A stretch of 37,270 bases of DNA from contig JBLHWU010000032.1 of NCBI GenBank assembly GCA_047629355.1, positions 1 through 37,270 of the forward strand. Direction: 5' to 3'. Within the stretch, counting starts at the first letter, position 1. Every line of letters begins with the position of its first letter. The notes under the pieces were generated by a model that made no database searches, had not been told where the DNA came from, and saw only the letters and a list, made by a program, of their open reading frames with translations. A program made the position numbers and the translations under genes. This stretch comes from CAYUNA01 sp047629355. GTDB taxonomy: Bacteria; Bacteroidota; Bacteroidia; Chitinophagales; Saprospiraceae. Below are positions 24,189 to 30,660 of the stretch, piece after piece.

Positions 24189-25160
24189 CTAAAACAAGCT
24201 TTTGATTATATCCTCTTCCGAAATACCTTCTGCTTCCGCTTTGTAATTCCGAACAATCCGGTGACGCAACACATAGTTCGCAATCGCCTGCACATCTTCC
24301 ATATCTGGCGAGTATTTCCCGTGAATTGCCGCATGACATTTCGCACCCAAAACAAGGTATTGCGAAGCCCGTGGACCTGCACCCCAAGAAATATAATCGT
24401 TCACCATTTTAGTTGCGCGTGGAGTATTTGGACGCGTTTTAGTCGCCAATGAAACCGCGTATTCCAATACATTATCCGCAATTGGAATCTTGCGAACTAA
24501 TTTTTGAAACTCCATGATTTGCGCACCCGAAAGGATATTATTCAGCTGCACTTTTTTGTTCCCTGTCGTCCCTTTCACTACTGCAATTTCCTCTTCATAC
24601 GAAGGATAATCCAATGGAATATTAAACATAAAACGGTCTAATTGCGCTTCTGGCAAAGGATATGTTCCTTCTTGTTCAATTGGATTCTGTGTCGCCAAAA
24701 CGAAAAATGGCGATGGCAAAATGTGCCGCACACCCGAAACTGTTACCGACCGTTCCTGCATGGCTTCCAAAAGGGCAGCCTGCGTTTTAGGAGGGGTCCG
24801 GTTAATTTCATCCGCGAGGACGATATTCGAGAAAATCGGACCTTCGTTGAATTTAAATTTTCGGTCCTCTCCCAAAATTTCCGAACCCATAATATCCGAC
24901 GGCATCAAATCCGGCGTAAACTGAATTCGTTTAAAATCCAAGTCCAGCACCTCCGAAATGGTACTCACCAAAAGTGTTTTCGCCAATCCTGGTACACCCA
25001 CCAAAAGGCTGTGACCGTTACTAAATAAAGAGATAATCACCGTCTCTACCACTTTTTCTTGTCCGACGATGACTTTTCCGATTTCTTTTTTGAGGTCTCT
25101 GTAGGATTGCGCTAATGCGTCAACCGCTTTGACATCAGAATTTTGCGTTGCGTTCGCCAT
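24189..25160 (-). CDS. MoxR-family AAA+ ATPase
   Basis: Cytoplasmic AAA+ ATPase of the MoxR group, thought to act as a chaperone for assembly of metal- or complex-containing envelope proteins. Walker A GVPGLAKT (55-62), Walker B VLADE (114-118), followed by INRTPPKTQAALLEAMQE (the MoxR signature), the sensor-1 segment VLATQNPIEQEGTYPLPEAQLDRF, and sensor 2 with the YISWGAGPRASQYL helix. 323 aa, full length; ATG at 25160. MoxR genes are normally followed by a DUF58 protein and VWA-domain (BatA/BatB) genes; here the next gene on the strand is an unrelated lipoprotein behind a terminator, so this copy is on its own. A -7 box and a long repeat-containing leader lie upstream. Confidence 0.94.
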   Translation of the reverse strand: MANATQNSDVKAVDALAQSYRDLKKEIGKVIVGQEKVVETVIISLFSNGHSLLVGVPGLAKTLLVSTISEVLDLDFKRIQFTPDLMPSDIMGSEILGEDRKFKFNEGPIFSNIVLADEINRTPPKTQAALLEAMQERSVTVSGVRHILPSPFFVLATQNPIEQEGTYPLPEAQLDRFMFNIPLDYPSYEEEIAVVKGTTGNKKVQLNNILSGAQIMEFQKLVRKIPIADNVLEYAVSLATKTRPNTPRATKMVNDYISWGAGPRASQYLVLGAKCHAAIHGKYSPDMEDVQAIANYVLRHRIVRNYKAEAEGISEEDIIKSLF

Positions 25161-25203
25161 TTTATTTCTGTGTTTTTGGAAAATTTGTAGCTACTCAGAT
25201 TTC

Positions 25204-25249
25204 GGGTTGGAAACCCAAAGGAACAGTCTTCTCGGATTGACAATCCGAG
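25204..25249 (-). repeat. Pair of REP-like hairpins in the MoxR leader
   Basis: GGGTT-GGA-AACCC (25204-25216) and CTCGGATT-GAC-AATCCGAG (25231-25249) are two short perfect hairpins 14 bp apart. They resemble the paired palindromes seen with REP-type elements, with which RAYT transposases are associated; no such transposase gene is in the window. On the minus strand they lie in the predicted 5' leader of moxR. Confidence 0.65.
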
Positions 25250-25376
25250 TTACTTGAATAGTTACGAAAATTTATCTTGAAGCTATTCTTTGAAAAAAAA
25301 TCTGAATTGCTACGTGATTTTAGTTGCTTACTGCATATTCAATTATAAAAAATTGTCATGCGGCACTGAAACGCCG

Positions 25377-25384
25377 CAAATATA
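25377..25384 (-). promoter_or_regulatory. -7 box upstream of the MoxR gene
   Basis: The minus strand reads TATATTTG, a full match to TAnnTTTG, followed by a GC-rich hairpin (GCGGC/GCCGC, 25361-25378) at the expected transcript start. No TTG at -33. The leader to the ATG would be about 210 nt. The 25161-25596 gap otherwise contains the hairpin pair at 25204-25249 and AT-rich sequence. Confidence 0.5.
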
Positions 25385-25596
25385 CACATTGTTTTAAAAG
25401 TTTATAAATTTCAAGATTTGTGCCGAATAATTTAGCTGTTATCTTTTTGTTAAAAATGAAACTCCAAAATCAAAAAAAGCATTTATATTTAGTGACAAAT
25501 TCACAAAAAAGCTATATTTTCGTTTTTAAGTCGCATCGCAATGATGCTTCATTTAACTTTGAAAGTTTAGTTCACTCAAAAAAACATAGATTTATT

Positions 25597-26346
25597 ATGG
25601 CAAAATTTAAAAAATCCGGTAATCCATTCATGAAAGAAGAAGCGTTTAGGAATGCTTCTAACGATGTTTTGGATAGCGGTATGATTCAAGTCTCCGCAAA
25701 TCGCATGACGGTTAGCGGGGCTGTCAATAAAACGTTCATTTTGATGGGTATTATGTTGATGACTTCCGTGGTTGGCTATGGGTCTCCAGGTTTGATGTGG
25801 GTCGGAGCAATTGGTGGCTTAGCTTTAGTGATTGGTGCTTCTTTCAAACAGCACTTATCCATGTACTTGGCACCTGCTTATGCTGCGTTTGAGGGACTGT
25901 TTGTCGGAGCAATTACGGCGATGTATGCCACGGCATTTGAGGGTATTATTATCCAAGCTGTTTCTTTGACGATTGCTATTTTGTTTATGATGCTATTCAT
26001 TTATAAAACGGGCATTATCAAAGTAACCGAGAAGTTGAGAATGGGCGTCATGATGGCAACTGGTGCAGTTTTTATCGTCTATATGGCGAGCTGGGTTTTG
26101 GGCATGTTTGGCGTACGAATTCCATTTTTGCATGAAGGTGGCATGTTAGGCATTGGCATTAGTTTAGTCATTATCGGGATTGCTTCTTTCAATTTATTAT
26201 TGGATTTTGACAATTTTGACAAAGGCGAAAAGTTTGGCGCACCTGCTTATATGGAGTGGTTTAGTGCAATGGGCTTGCTGATTACCTTGGTCTGGTTGTA
26301 TGTAGAAATTTTACGTTTGTTGGCAATGCTGTCTTCTAACGATTAA
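25597..26346 (+). CDS. Bax inhibitor-1 / YccA family membrane protein
   Basis: Inner-membrane protein of the BI-1-like (YccA/YetJ, TMBIM) superfamily, whose members include calcium leak channels and, in enterobacteria, an FtsH modulator. 249 residues with a short basic cytoplasmic N-terminus (AKFKKSGNPFMKEEAFRN) and seven hydrophobic segments, such as TFILMGIMLMTSVVGY, YLAPAYAAFEGLFVGAITAMY, IIQAVSLTIAILFMMLFIY, MGVMMATGAVFIVYMASWVL and MGLLITLVWLYVEILRLLAML. It carries the FDNFDKG-type acidic loop and a Glu in EGLFVGA, matching the family's conserved acid positions. The ATG at 25597 begins exactly at the family start; an ATG-less extension back to 25420 is not supported. It has its own terminator, so is probably monocistronic. 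Confidence 0.92.
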   Translation: MAKFKKSGNPFMKEEAFRNASNDVLDSGMIQVSANRMTVSGAVNKTFILMGIMLMTSVVGYGSPGLMWVGAIGGLALVIGASFKQHLSMYLAPAYAAFEGLFVGAITAMYATAFEGIIIQAVSLTIAILFMMLFIYKTGIIKVTEKLRMGVMMATGAVFIVYMASWVLGMFGVRIPFLHEGGMLGIGISLVIIGIASFNLLLDFDNFDKGEKFGAPAYMEWFSAMGLLITLVWLYVEILRLLAMLSSND

Positions 26347-26383
26347 AATAATTCGGATTTCTAAATCAAGAAATCACTATTTC

Positions 26384-26420
26384 AAAAAAGAGAGTCAAGG
26401 TAAATTTGGCTCTCTTTTTT
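26384..26420 (+). terminator. Intrinsic terminator after the Bax inhibitor-1 gene
   Basis: AAAAAAGAGAGTCAA pairs with TTGGCTCTCTTTTTT over 15 positions (one T-G pair) with loop GGTAAAT and a T tract. Confidence 0.85.
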
Positions 26421-26484
26421 AATTTTCACCACATAATTCAGATGGCATTTCCATAAGTAGGTGACCTTAAATAACTCATTCCAC

Positions 26485-27081
26485 ATGATATACGAATTCA
26501 AAGGCTTCAAACCCGTCGTTCACGAATCTTCCTTCGTTCACCCGCAAGCTGTTGTCACGGGCAATGTCATCATCGGCAAAAATGTCTATATCGGACCAAG
26601 TGCGGCGATACGGGGAGATTGGGGCGGTATCGTCATTGAAGATGGCTGCAATGTGCAAGAAAATTGTACAGTTCACATGTTCCCAGGTGTAACGATGACC
26701 CTGCATGAAGGGGCGCATATCGGTCACGGGGCTATCATTCACGGAGCTACCATTGGTCGGAATGTTTTGGTGGGTATGAATTCTGTTGTGATGGACGAAG
26801 TGGTGATTGAAGACGAGTGTATTATTGGTGCGCTGTGTTTTATCAAAGCTAAAATGCGCATTCCAAAACGCAGTCTCGTCGTTGGGAATCCCGCTAAAAT
26901 CATCAAGGAAGTCAGCGATGAAATGTTGGCTTGGAAGACGAAAGGAACGTCACTTTATCAGCAATTACCCGGTGATTTGTATGAGAGTTTGAAACCTTGT
27001 GAACCCCTGCGGGAAATTCCTAAGGATAGGCCGTCACAGGATATTTTATTTCAGACTTGGGAGAAGATAAAGAAAGGGTAA
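26485..27081 (+). CDS. PaaY/CaiE-like protein, gamma-carbonic anhydrase fold
   Basis: 198-residue left-handed beta-helix (hexapeptide repeats, e.g. NVIIGKNVYIGPSAAIRGDWGGIVIEDG, IGHGAIIHGATIGRNVLVGM). The residues of the gamma-carbonic anhydrase active site are in place: R43, D45, Q58 and zinc ligands H64, H81 and H86, spaced as in the family. The C-terminal extension with LKPCEPLREIP is typical of the PaaY/CaiE subfamily, where PaaY of E. coli acts as a thioesterase in phenylacetate degradation. No paa or cai genes are nearby, so the substrate is open; carbonic anhydrase and thioesterase activity are both possible. The ATG at 26485 is preferred; an upstream GTG at 26461 adds eight residues not seen in the fold. 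Confidence 0.88.
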   Translation: MIYEFKGFKPVVHESSFVHPQAVVTGNVIIGKNVYIGPSAAIRGDWGGIVIEDGCNVQENCTVHMFPGVTMTLHEGAHIGHGAIIHGATIGRNVLVGMNSVVMDEVVIEDECIIGALCFIKAKMRIPKRSLVVGNPAKIIKEVSDEMLAWKTKGTSLYQQLPGDLYESLKPCEPLREIPKDRPSQDILFQTWEKIKKG

Positions 27082-27087
27082 CTGGAC

Positions 27088-27135
27088 ATTTAGAAATTTG
27101 GAGGTTTGGAAATCCGAAAGTCTAAATTTCTAAAT
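27088..27135. repeat. AT-rich 12-bp hairpin between convergent genes
   Basis: ATTTAGAAATTT (27088-27099) pairs perfectly with AAATTTCTAAAT (27124-27135). The loop itself is made of related words (GGAGGTTTGG, AAATCC). It follows the PaaY-like stop by 6 bp and precedes the stop of the convergent gene, so it may terminate both transcripts. Confidence 0.65.
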
Positions 27136-27144
27136 ATTCATTCC

Positions 27145-27933
27145 TTACATTTTTTTCAACACGATTTGCTCTCCGTATTTCTCCGCTACTATGTCAAACA
27201 TTTCTCTTAATCTTGGATATTCTGTCGGGTCAAATTGATATTGATTAAGTTTAAAAGTAGCAACCAGTTGAATGTTTTGTTCATCTTTTTCACTCACTGC
27301 ATATCGAAATTTTCCTGCATTATTAGGCAAAGTCAAATTCGTCACTTCTGGTAGTTCTTCAATCGCATAACCTTCCGGAATCCTCAATTTCATCACAATT
27401 TGTTCTTGAATCGGATAAGCCATATCCACAGGAAAAAACCGCTTCTCCATTTTCAAATCATTCTCTTTAAAGTTAGAATAAAGAATTGGTGAAAAGTATA
27501 TAAAATCCCCTGCCACCATTGCGGCTTCGGGAATATTTAAATTTAATTTTTCTCTGAATGGTTTATTCACATCGTCCAAATCCTTTGTTTCCACCAATTC
27601 AACACCTACTTCTGAAAAGTCCTCAAACCGTTCTGTCCAATGCTGACCATCTTGCTTTTCTATATAAGCGCGACGTTCAGGACGTGCATTATACCCAGAA
27701 TACTTGGAATCTATCGTACCTGTCAATGTACCTTCAGCATCCAATGCCAATTCATAAAAAAAGGCATCTGTTCCCATTTGTGCATCAATATCAATCCATA
27801 CTGCTTCGGGACTTTTGATAACAACCCCTCGATTATTCAAGGCAGCGACGGTCGGTAAATTCATCGGTCGAGTCTTTGTTGGCACATCCAAAACGCGTTC
27901 TTTTCCATCAATTTTCTTATACCATTTTACCAT
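27145..27933 (-). CDS. DUF3857/DUF3858-type protein reduced to its C-terminal part
   Basis: 262 residues resembling only the last third of the large Bacteroidota DUF3857-transglutaminase-DUF3858 proteins. The start (YKKIDGKERVLDVPTKTRPMNLPTVAALNNRGVVI) looks like the end of the transglutaminase module, and the body (FFYELALDAEGTLTGTIDSKYSGYNA and later IPEGYAIEELPE) like the following beta domain. The tail YPRLREMFDIVAEKYGEQIVLKK is the family's C-terminal signature. The DUF3857 domain and the transglutaminase Cys-His-Asp residues are absent, and there is no signal peptide, though full-length relatives are exported. The 200 bp upstream do not encode the missing part. Probably a decayed remnant, possibly still translated from the ATG at 27933. 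Confidence 0.7.
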   Translation of the reverse strand: MVKWYKKIDGKERVLDVPTKTRPMNLPTVAALNNRGVVIKSPEAVWIDIDAQMGTDAFFYELALDAEGTLTGTIDSKYSGYNARPERRAYIEKQDGQHWTERFEDFSEVGVELVETKDLDDVNKPFREKLNLNIPEAAMVAGDFIYFSPILYSNFKENDLKMEKRFFPVDMAYPIQEQIVMKLRIPEGYAIEELPEVTNLTLPNNAGKFRYAVSEKDEQNIQLVATFKLNQYQFDPTEYPRLREMFDIVAEKYGEQIVLKKM

Positions 27934-28122
27934 AATGGCTCAACTTATTTAATTTGTTTCACTTAGATGGCGTAGTTTTAAATAAAAATTGCTCGAAAAA
28001 GCGTTGATTCCTTCTATTCAAACGGGTTAATAATTATTTTGGAACCGTAAGATATAACTTTTTATAACAATTAAATAACAATCCTTATAGAAAATGCCTT
28101 TCTTTAAAAGAGAACCTTTCCT

Positions 28123-28130
28123 TACCTTTG
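28123..28130 (+). promoter_or_regulatory. -7 box for the small lipoprotein gene
   Basis: TACCTTTG matches TAnnTTTG and is followed by CG; the ATG is 18 bp further on. No TTG at -33. Confidence 0.5.
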
Positions 28131-28148
28131 CGCTTCAAAATAAAATAT

Positions 28149-28601
28149 ATGAAACCGATACTACTCAATGTCTGCTTACTTTTTTTATTGATAGGTTGCC
28201 AAAGTGATTCCAAATCCTCGCAAAATAATAGCACCAAAGCGCATCCAACGACGCCCGAAAGTGTAGCGCGATTGTGGCAAACGCATATTGATAAAAATGA
28301 ATTTAATGCCGCCAAAACACTTAGCACAAATCGTGGTAAAGACTGGATTAACGGCATTCAATCCTTCCTAGAAGGAGAAGATATGGATGAACTAATCACC
28401 ACGACCAATTTTTTAAATATGAACTGTGTAGAAAACGGAATGGATGCTTTTTGTGTTTATGTATTCAAAGGCGAAGAAGGGGATATTTTTCAAGATACTT
28501 TTTTTTTGAAAAAGGAAAACAATTACTGGTTCGTTGATATTCTTGAAGATGAAGGCGTGCCAACGGAGGAGGAATTGATGGAGTTTTTTGAGGAAGAATG
28601 A
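28149..28601 (+). CDS. Small lipoprotein, NTF2-like/DUF4878-type (tentative)
   Basis: 150-residue protein with a short, clear type II signal peptide: MKPILLNVCLLFLLIGC (lipobox LIGC), then a Ser/Asn-rich linker (QSDSKSSQNNSTKAHPTTPES). The globular part has the order helix-helix-strands (VARLWQTHIDKNEFNAAKTLS, FCVYVFKGEEGDIFQDTFFLK, NNYWFVDILEDEG), like NTF2/DUF4878 lipoproteins that are common in this phylum. The tail is very acidic (EEELMEFFEEE). The ATG at 28149 is chosen because it begins the signal peptide; the frame reaches back only seven codons to 28128. No function is known. Confidence 0.8.
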   Translation: MKPILLNVCLLFLLIGCQSDSKSSQNNSTKAHPTTPESVARLWQTHIDKNEFNAAKTLSTNRGKDWINGIQSFLEGEDMDELITTTNFLNMNCVENGMDAFCVYVFKGEEGDIFQDTFFLKKENNYWFVDILEDEGVPTEEELMEFFEEE

Positions 28602-28757
28602 CTTGGTTGATTGCGTTATTAAGTTGATTGATTATTTAGTTAACTTGGTAGCTACCATTAATTCTGCTCGCTTAAATAAACCTCGAACCCTCCTAATTAA
28701 CCCAATCAACTAGATTAATCAATAATTAATACACTGTAAAATAAGTTTATTCGCATT

Positions 28758-28924
28758 TTTACAAAGGGAGATTGAGGGATAAAACGGTTTGCGAAAACCG
28801 TTTTATCCCTCAAAATTCCACCCGCGTTGCCGCAGGCAACGCGCACTATATTTCTTGAAGCTCGAAAATCTTACAATTTTCTCGCTTCTTAAATTTTAAA
28901 CAAGCTTTTGTTACACGGTACTAA
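28758..28924 (+). repeat. Structured dispersed repeat, copy 2 (most complete)
   Basis: Three consecutive stems: TTGAGGGATAAAACGGTTT with its perfect inverse (28772-28790 and 28795-28813, loop GCGA); CGCGTTGC/GCAACGCG (28823-28830, 28836-28843, loop CGCAG, perfect); and GAAGCTCGAAAATC/AATTTTCTCGCTTC (28857-28870, 28875-28888). It ends in TTACACGGTA shared with copy 1, 11 bp before the nadD ATG. The 28602-28757 part of this gap holds a looser inverted pair of GTTGATTG/CAATCAAC words. Confidence 0.85.
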
Positions 28925-28934
28925 TCAACTAAAA

Positions 28935-29510
28935 ATGAAGATAGGCTTATTTTTCGGTTCATTCAACCCCGTTCATGTGGGACATTTGATTATCGGTAAT
29001 TTTATGGCGACACAGACAAGTTTAGAACAAGTCTGGATGGTCGTTTCCCCACAGAATCCGCACAAGCAGAAGAGTAGTTTAGCGCGAGATTATGACCGTT
29101 TACATTTGGTGCAATTGGCGACCGAAGACAATCCAAAATTGCAGGCCTCTAACATTGAATTTGGCTTACCGAAGCCTTCTTACACCGTTGATACCTTAGC
29201 TTATTTGCAGGAAAATCACCCTGAAAAAGAATTCGTGCTCATCATGGGTAGCGACAATTTAGGGACATTTTACAAATGGAAAAACTACAAAAAAATCTTA
29301 GACAAGCACGAAATTTTCGTTTATCAACGCCCTCAATACGAACTCGGCGAATTGGCGAATCATCCCAAAGTCCAACTCTTTGAAGCGCCCTTGATGGACA
29401 TTTCAGCGAGTTATATTCGCAAGTCAATCCAGGCGGGGCATTCGGTGGAGTATTTGGTTTCGGAGCCTGTTTTAAAGTCTTTGGAGAGTAGTAATTTGTA
29501 TAAAAAGTAA
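28935..29510 (+). CDS. nadD: Nicotinate-nucleotide adenylyltransferase NadD
   Basis: Adenylates nicotinate mononucleotide with ATP to form deamido-NAD, the penultimate step of NAD biosynthesis; cytoplasmic. The nucleotidyltransferase motif GSFNPVHVGHL (residues 8-18, with H14 and H17 of the HxGH site) and the C-terminal ISASYIRKSI (ISSTxxR motif) are intact. In between, PHKQK, PKPSYTVDTL and MGSDNL are typical NadD landmarks. The length of 191 aa is normal. The ATG at 28935 is chosen; an upstream ATG at 28908 lies inside the structured repeat and adds nine residues outside the fold. The promoter must lie in or before the repeat; none is clear. Confidence 0.96.
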   Translation: MKIGLFFGSFNPVHVGHLIIGNFMATQTSLEQVWMVVSPQNPHKQKSSLARDYDRLHLVQLATEDNPKLQASNIEFGLPKPSYTVDTLAYLQENHPEKEFVLIMGSDNLGTFYKWKNYKKILDKHEIFVYQRPQYELGELANHPKVQLFEAPLMDISASYIRKSIQAGHSVEYLVSEPVLKSLESSNLYKK

Positions 29511-29514
29511 TTTT

Positions 29515-30384
29515 CTAAATCTCTTTTAAATAATCTTCCAAACGACCTATGTCCTTATTTTTTAAACCAACTAATTCAATTTCTATTTCCTCATTTTTCC
29601 CAACTTTGACGAGTAGAAAATTATCCTTCGCATCCACACCCATTCCGGAAGCAATCATTGAAACATTGCCTTTTTTTAAATAACAAATAGCGGGACTGTT
29701 TGGCACTGCACCAACGTCTCCAGCGAATAAAAAAACTTGATTTTCAACGCTTTCCAACAAAGGCAATATTTCTGATTGAAAATTCAACGTATCTGACTTG
29801 TTTTGGAAAGAATTAGGTTGACAAGTTGCCCATTTCGCATCCTCTTGCCACCAAATTAATTGATGGGCGAACATAAAGATATGCCGGTATTTATGAGCGT
29901 TCAATATTTGTTCTTTAAAAAAAATCAACTGTTCTTCTGAAATATTCCAATGGTCAATATTCGGGTCTAAGATTAAAAATAAGTCCTCGTTTTGCTGAAA
30001 AGCATAATAAGATTCTGGGACATATTTTTTGAATAATTGCTTATTGGAAACATCGTGATTGCCTCCCGCAATGTGAATTTTAGCATTCAAATTTCTTAAT
30101 TCTTCCCAAACCGCAATCCATGATTTCTCATTAGCCGCACGAACAATATCACCCGTTAAAATACCCAATTGAAGTTTATCTTGTTGATTCAATCCGTCAA
30201 ACTTAGCAACAAATGGTGGGTATAAACCAAGGTTTTTGGCATTTGGATTACCATAAGTGTGCCCTGCCACAAAAAAGGAATAGGAATTCTCTTCTTGATT
30301 ATTTGATTCGCAGCTTTGTAATAAGAGACTAAGAACAAATAAATTTAGAAGGTATTTAAAACTAATAGTATTCATATTTGTCAT
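29515..30384 (-). CDS. Lipoprotein of the calcineurin-like metallophosphoesterase family
   Basis: Signal peptide II and lipobox (FVLSLLLQSC, lipid Cys at 25 or 22 depending on the ATG at 30384 or 30375), then a metallophosphoesterase domain. Metal motifs are GILTGDIVRA (GD), GGNHDVS (GNHD), FMFAHQLIWW (H) and LFAGDVGAV (GD-x-G in place of the usual GHxH). The usual first motif DxH is altered: the strand reads FFVAGHTYGN, keeping a His but not the Asp, so catalysis may be impaired or the metal site unusual. Probably faces the periplasm or cell surface. It converges with nadD with four bases between stops and has no recognisable partner. Substrate unknown. Confidence 0.82.
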   Translation of the reverse strand: MTNMNTISFKYLLNLFVLSLLLQSCESNNQEENSYSFFVAGHTYGNPNAKNLGLYPPFVAKFDGLNQQDKLQLGILTGDIVRAANEKSWIAVWEELRNLNAKIHIAGGNHDVSNKQLFKKYVPESYYAFQQNEDLFLILDPNIDHWNISEEQLIFFKEQILNAHKYRHIFMFAHQLIWWQEDAKWATCQPNSFQNKSDTLNFQSEILPLLESVENQVFLFAGDVGAVPNSPAICYLKKGNVSMIASGMGVDAKDNFLLVKVGKNEEIEIELVGLKNKDIGRLEDYLKEI

Positions 30385-30474
30385 TAAATAGATTTTAAAT
30401 AATCAGGGAGTAAATATAACCTACTTTAGATAATTCAATTAAAATAGCTAATATTTTTTGATAGAGAATGTTTT

Positions 30475-30482
30475 TATCTTTG
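30475..30482 (+). promoter_or_regulatory. -7 box in the leader of porZ
   Basis: TATCTTTG, a full -7 match followed by TG; the nearest TTG (30458-30460) is 14 bases away, too close. The leader to the ATG at 30661 would be about 170 nt, AT-rich, without obvious structure. The rest of 30385-30660 shows nothing else. Confidence 0.45.
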
Positions 30483-30660
30483 TGCAAGAATCGCTAAGAT
30501 TCAACTATTCAAAAGTAAGGTTATTGACAATAATAAGATTTTAAAACTTAAATTTTTCAGTAAAACAATAATTGATTTCAGCAAAGGTTTTAGTGTTGAG
30601 GTTTTCTAATAGAAGTTGTTTATAAACGAACAATCACTCTACTATTTTAAATAAAAATTC

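Noticed and set aside
25420..25596. N-terminal extension of the Bax inhibitor-1 protein
   Set aside because: The 59 added residues are not part of the family and are AT-driven; the ATG at 25597 begins the conserved protein.
30458..30482. Full promoter for porZ using TTG at 30458
   Set aside because: Spacing to the -7 box is 14 bases, not 19-20; only the -7 box is reported.
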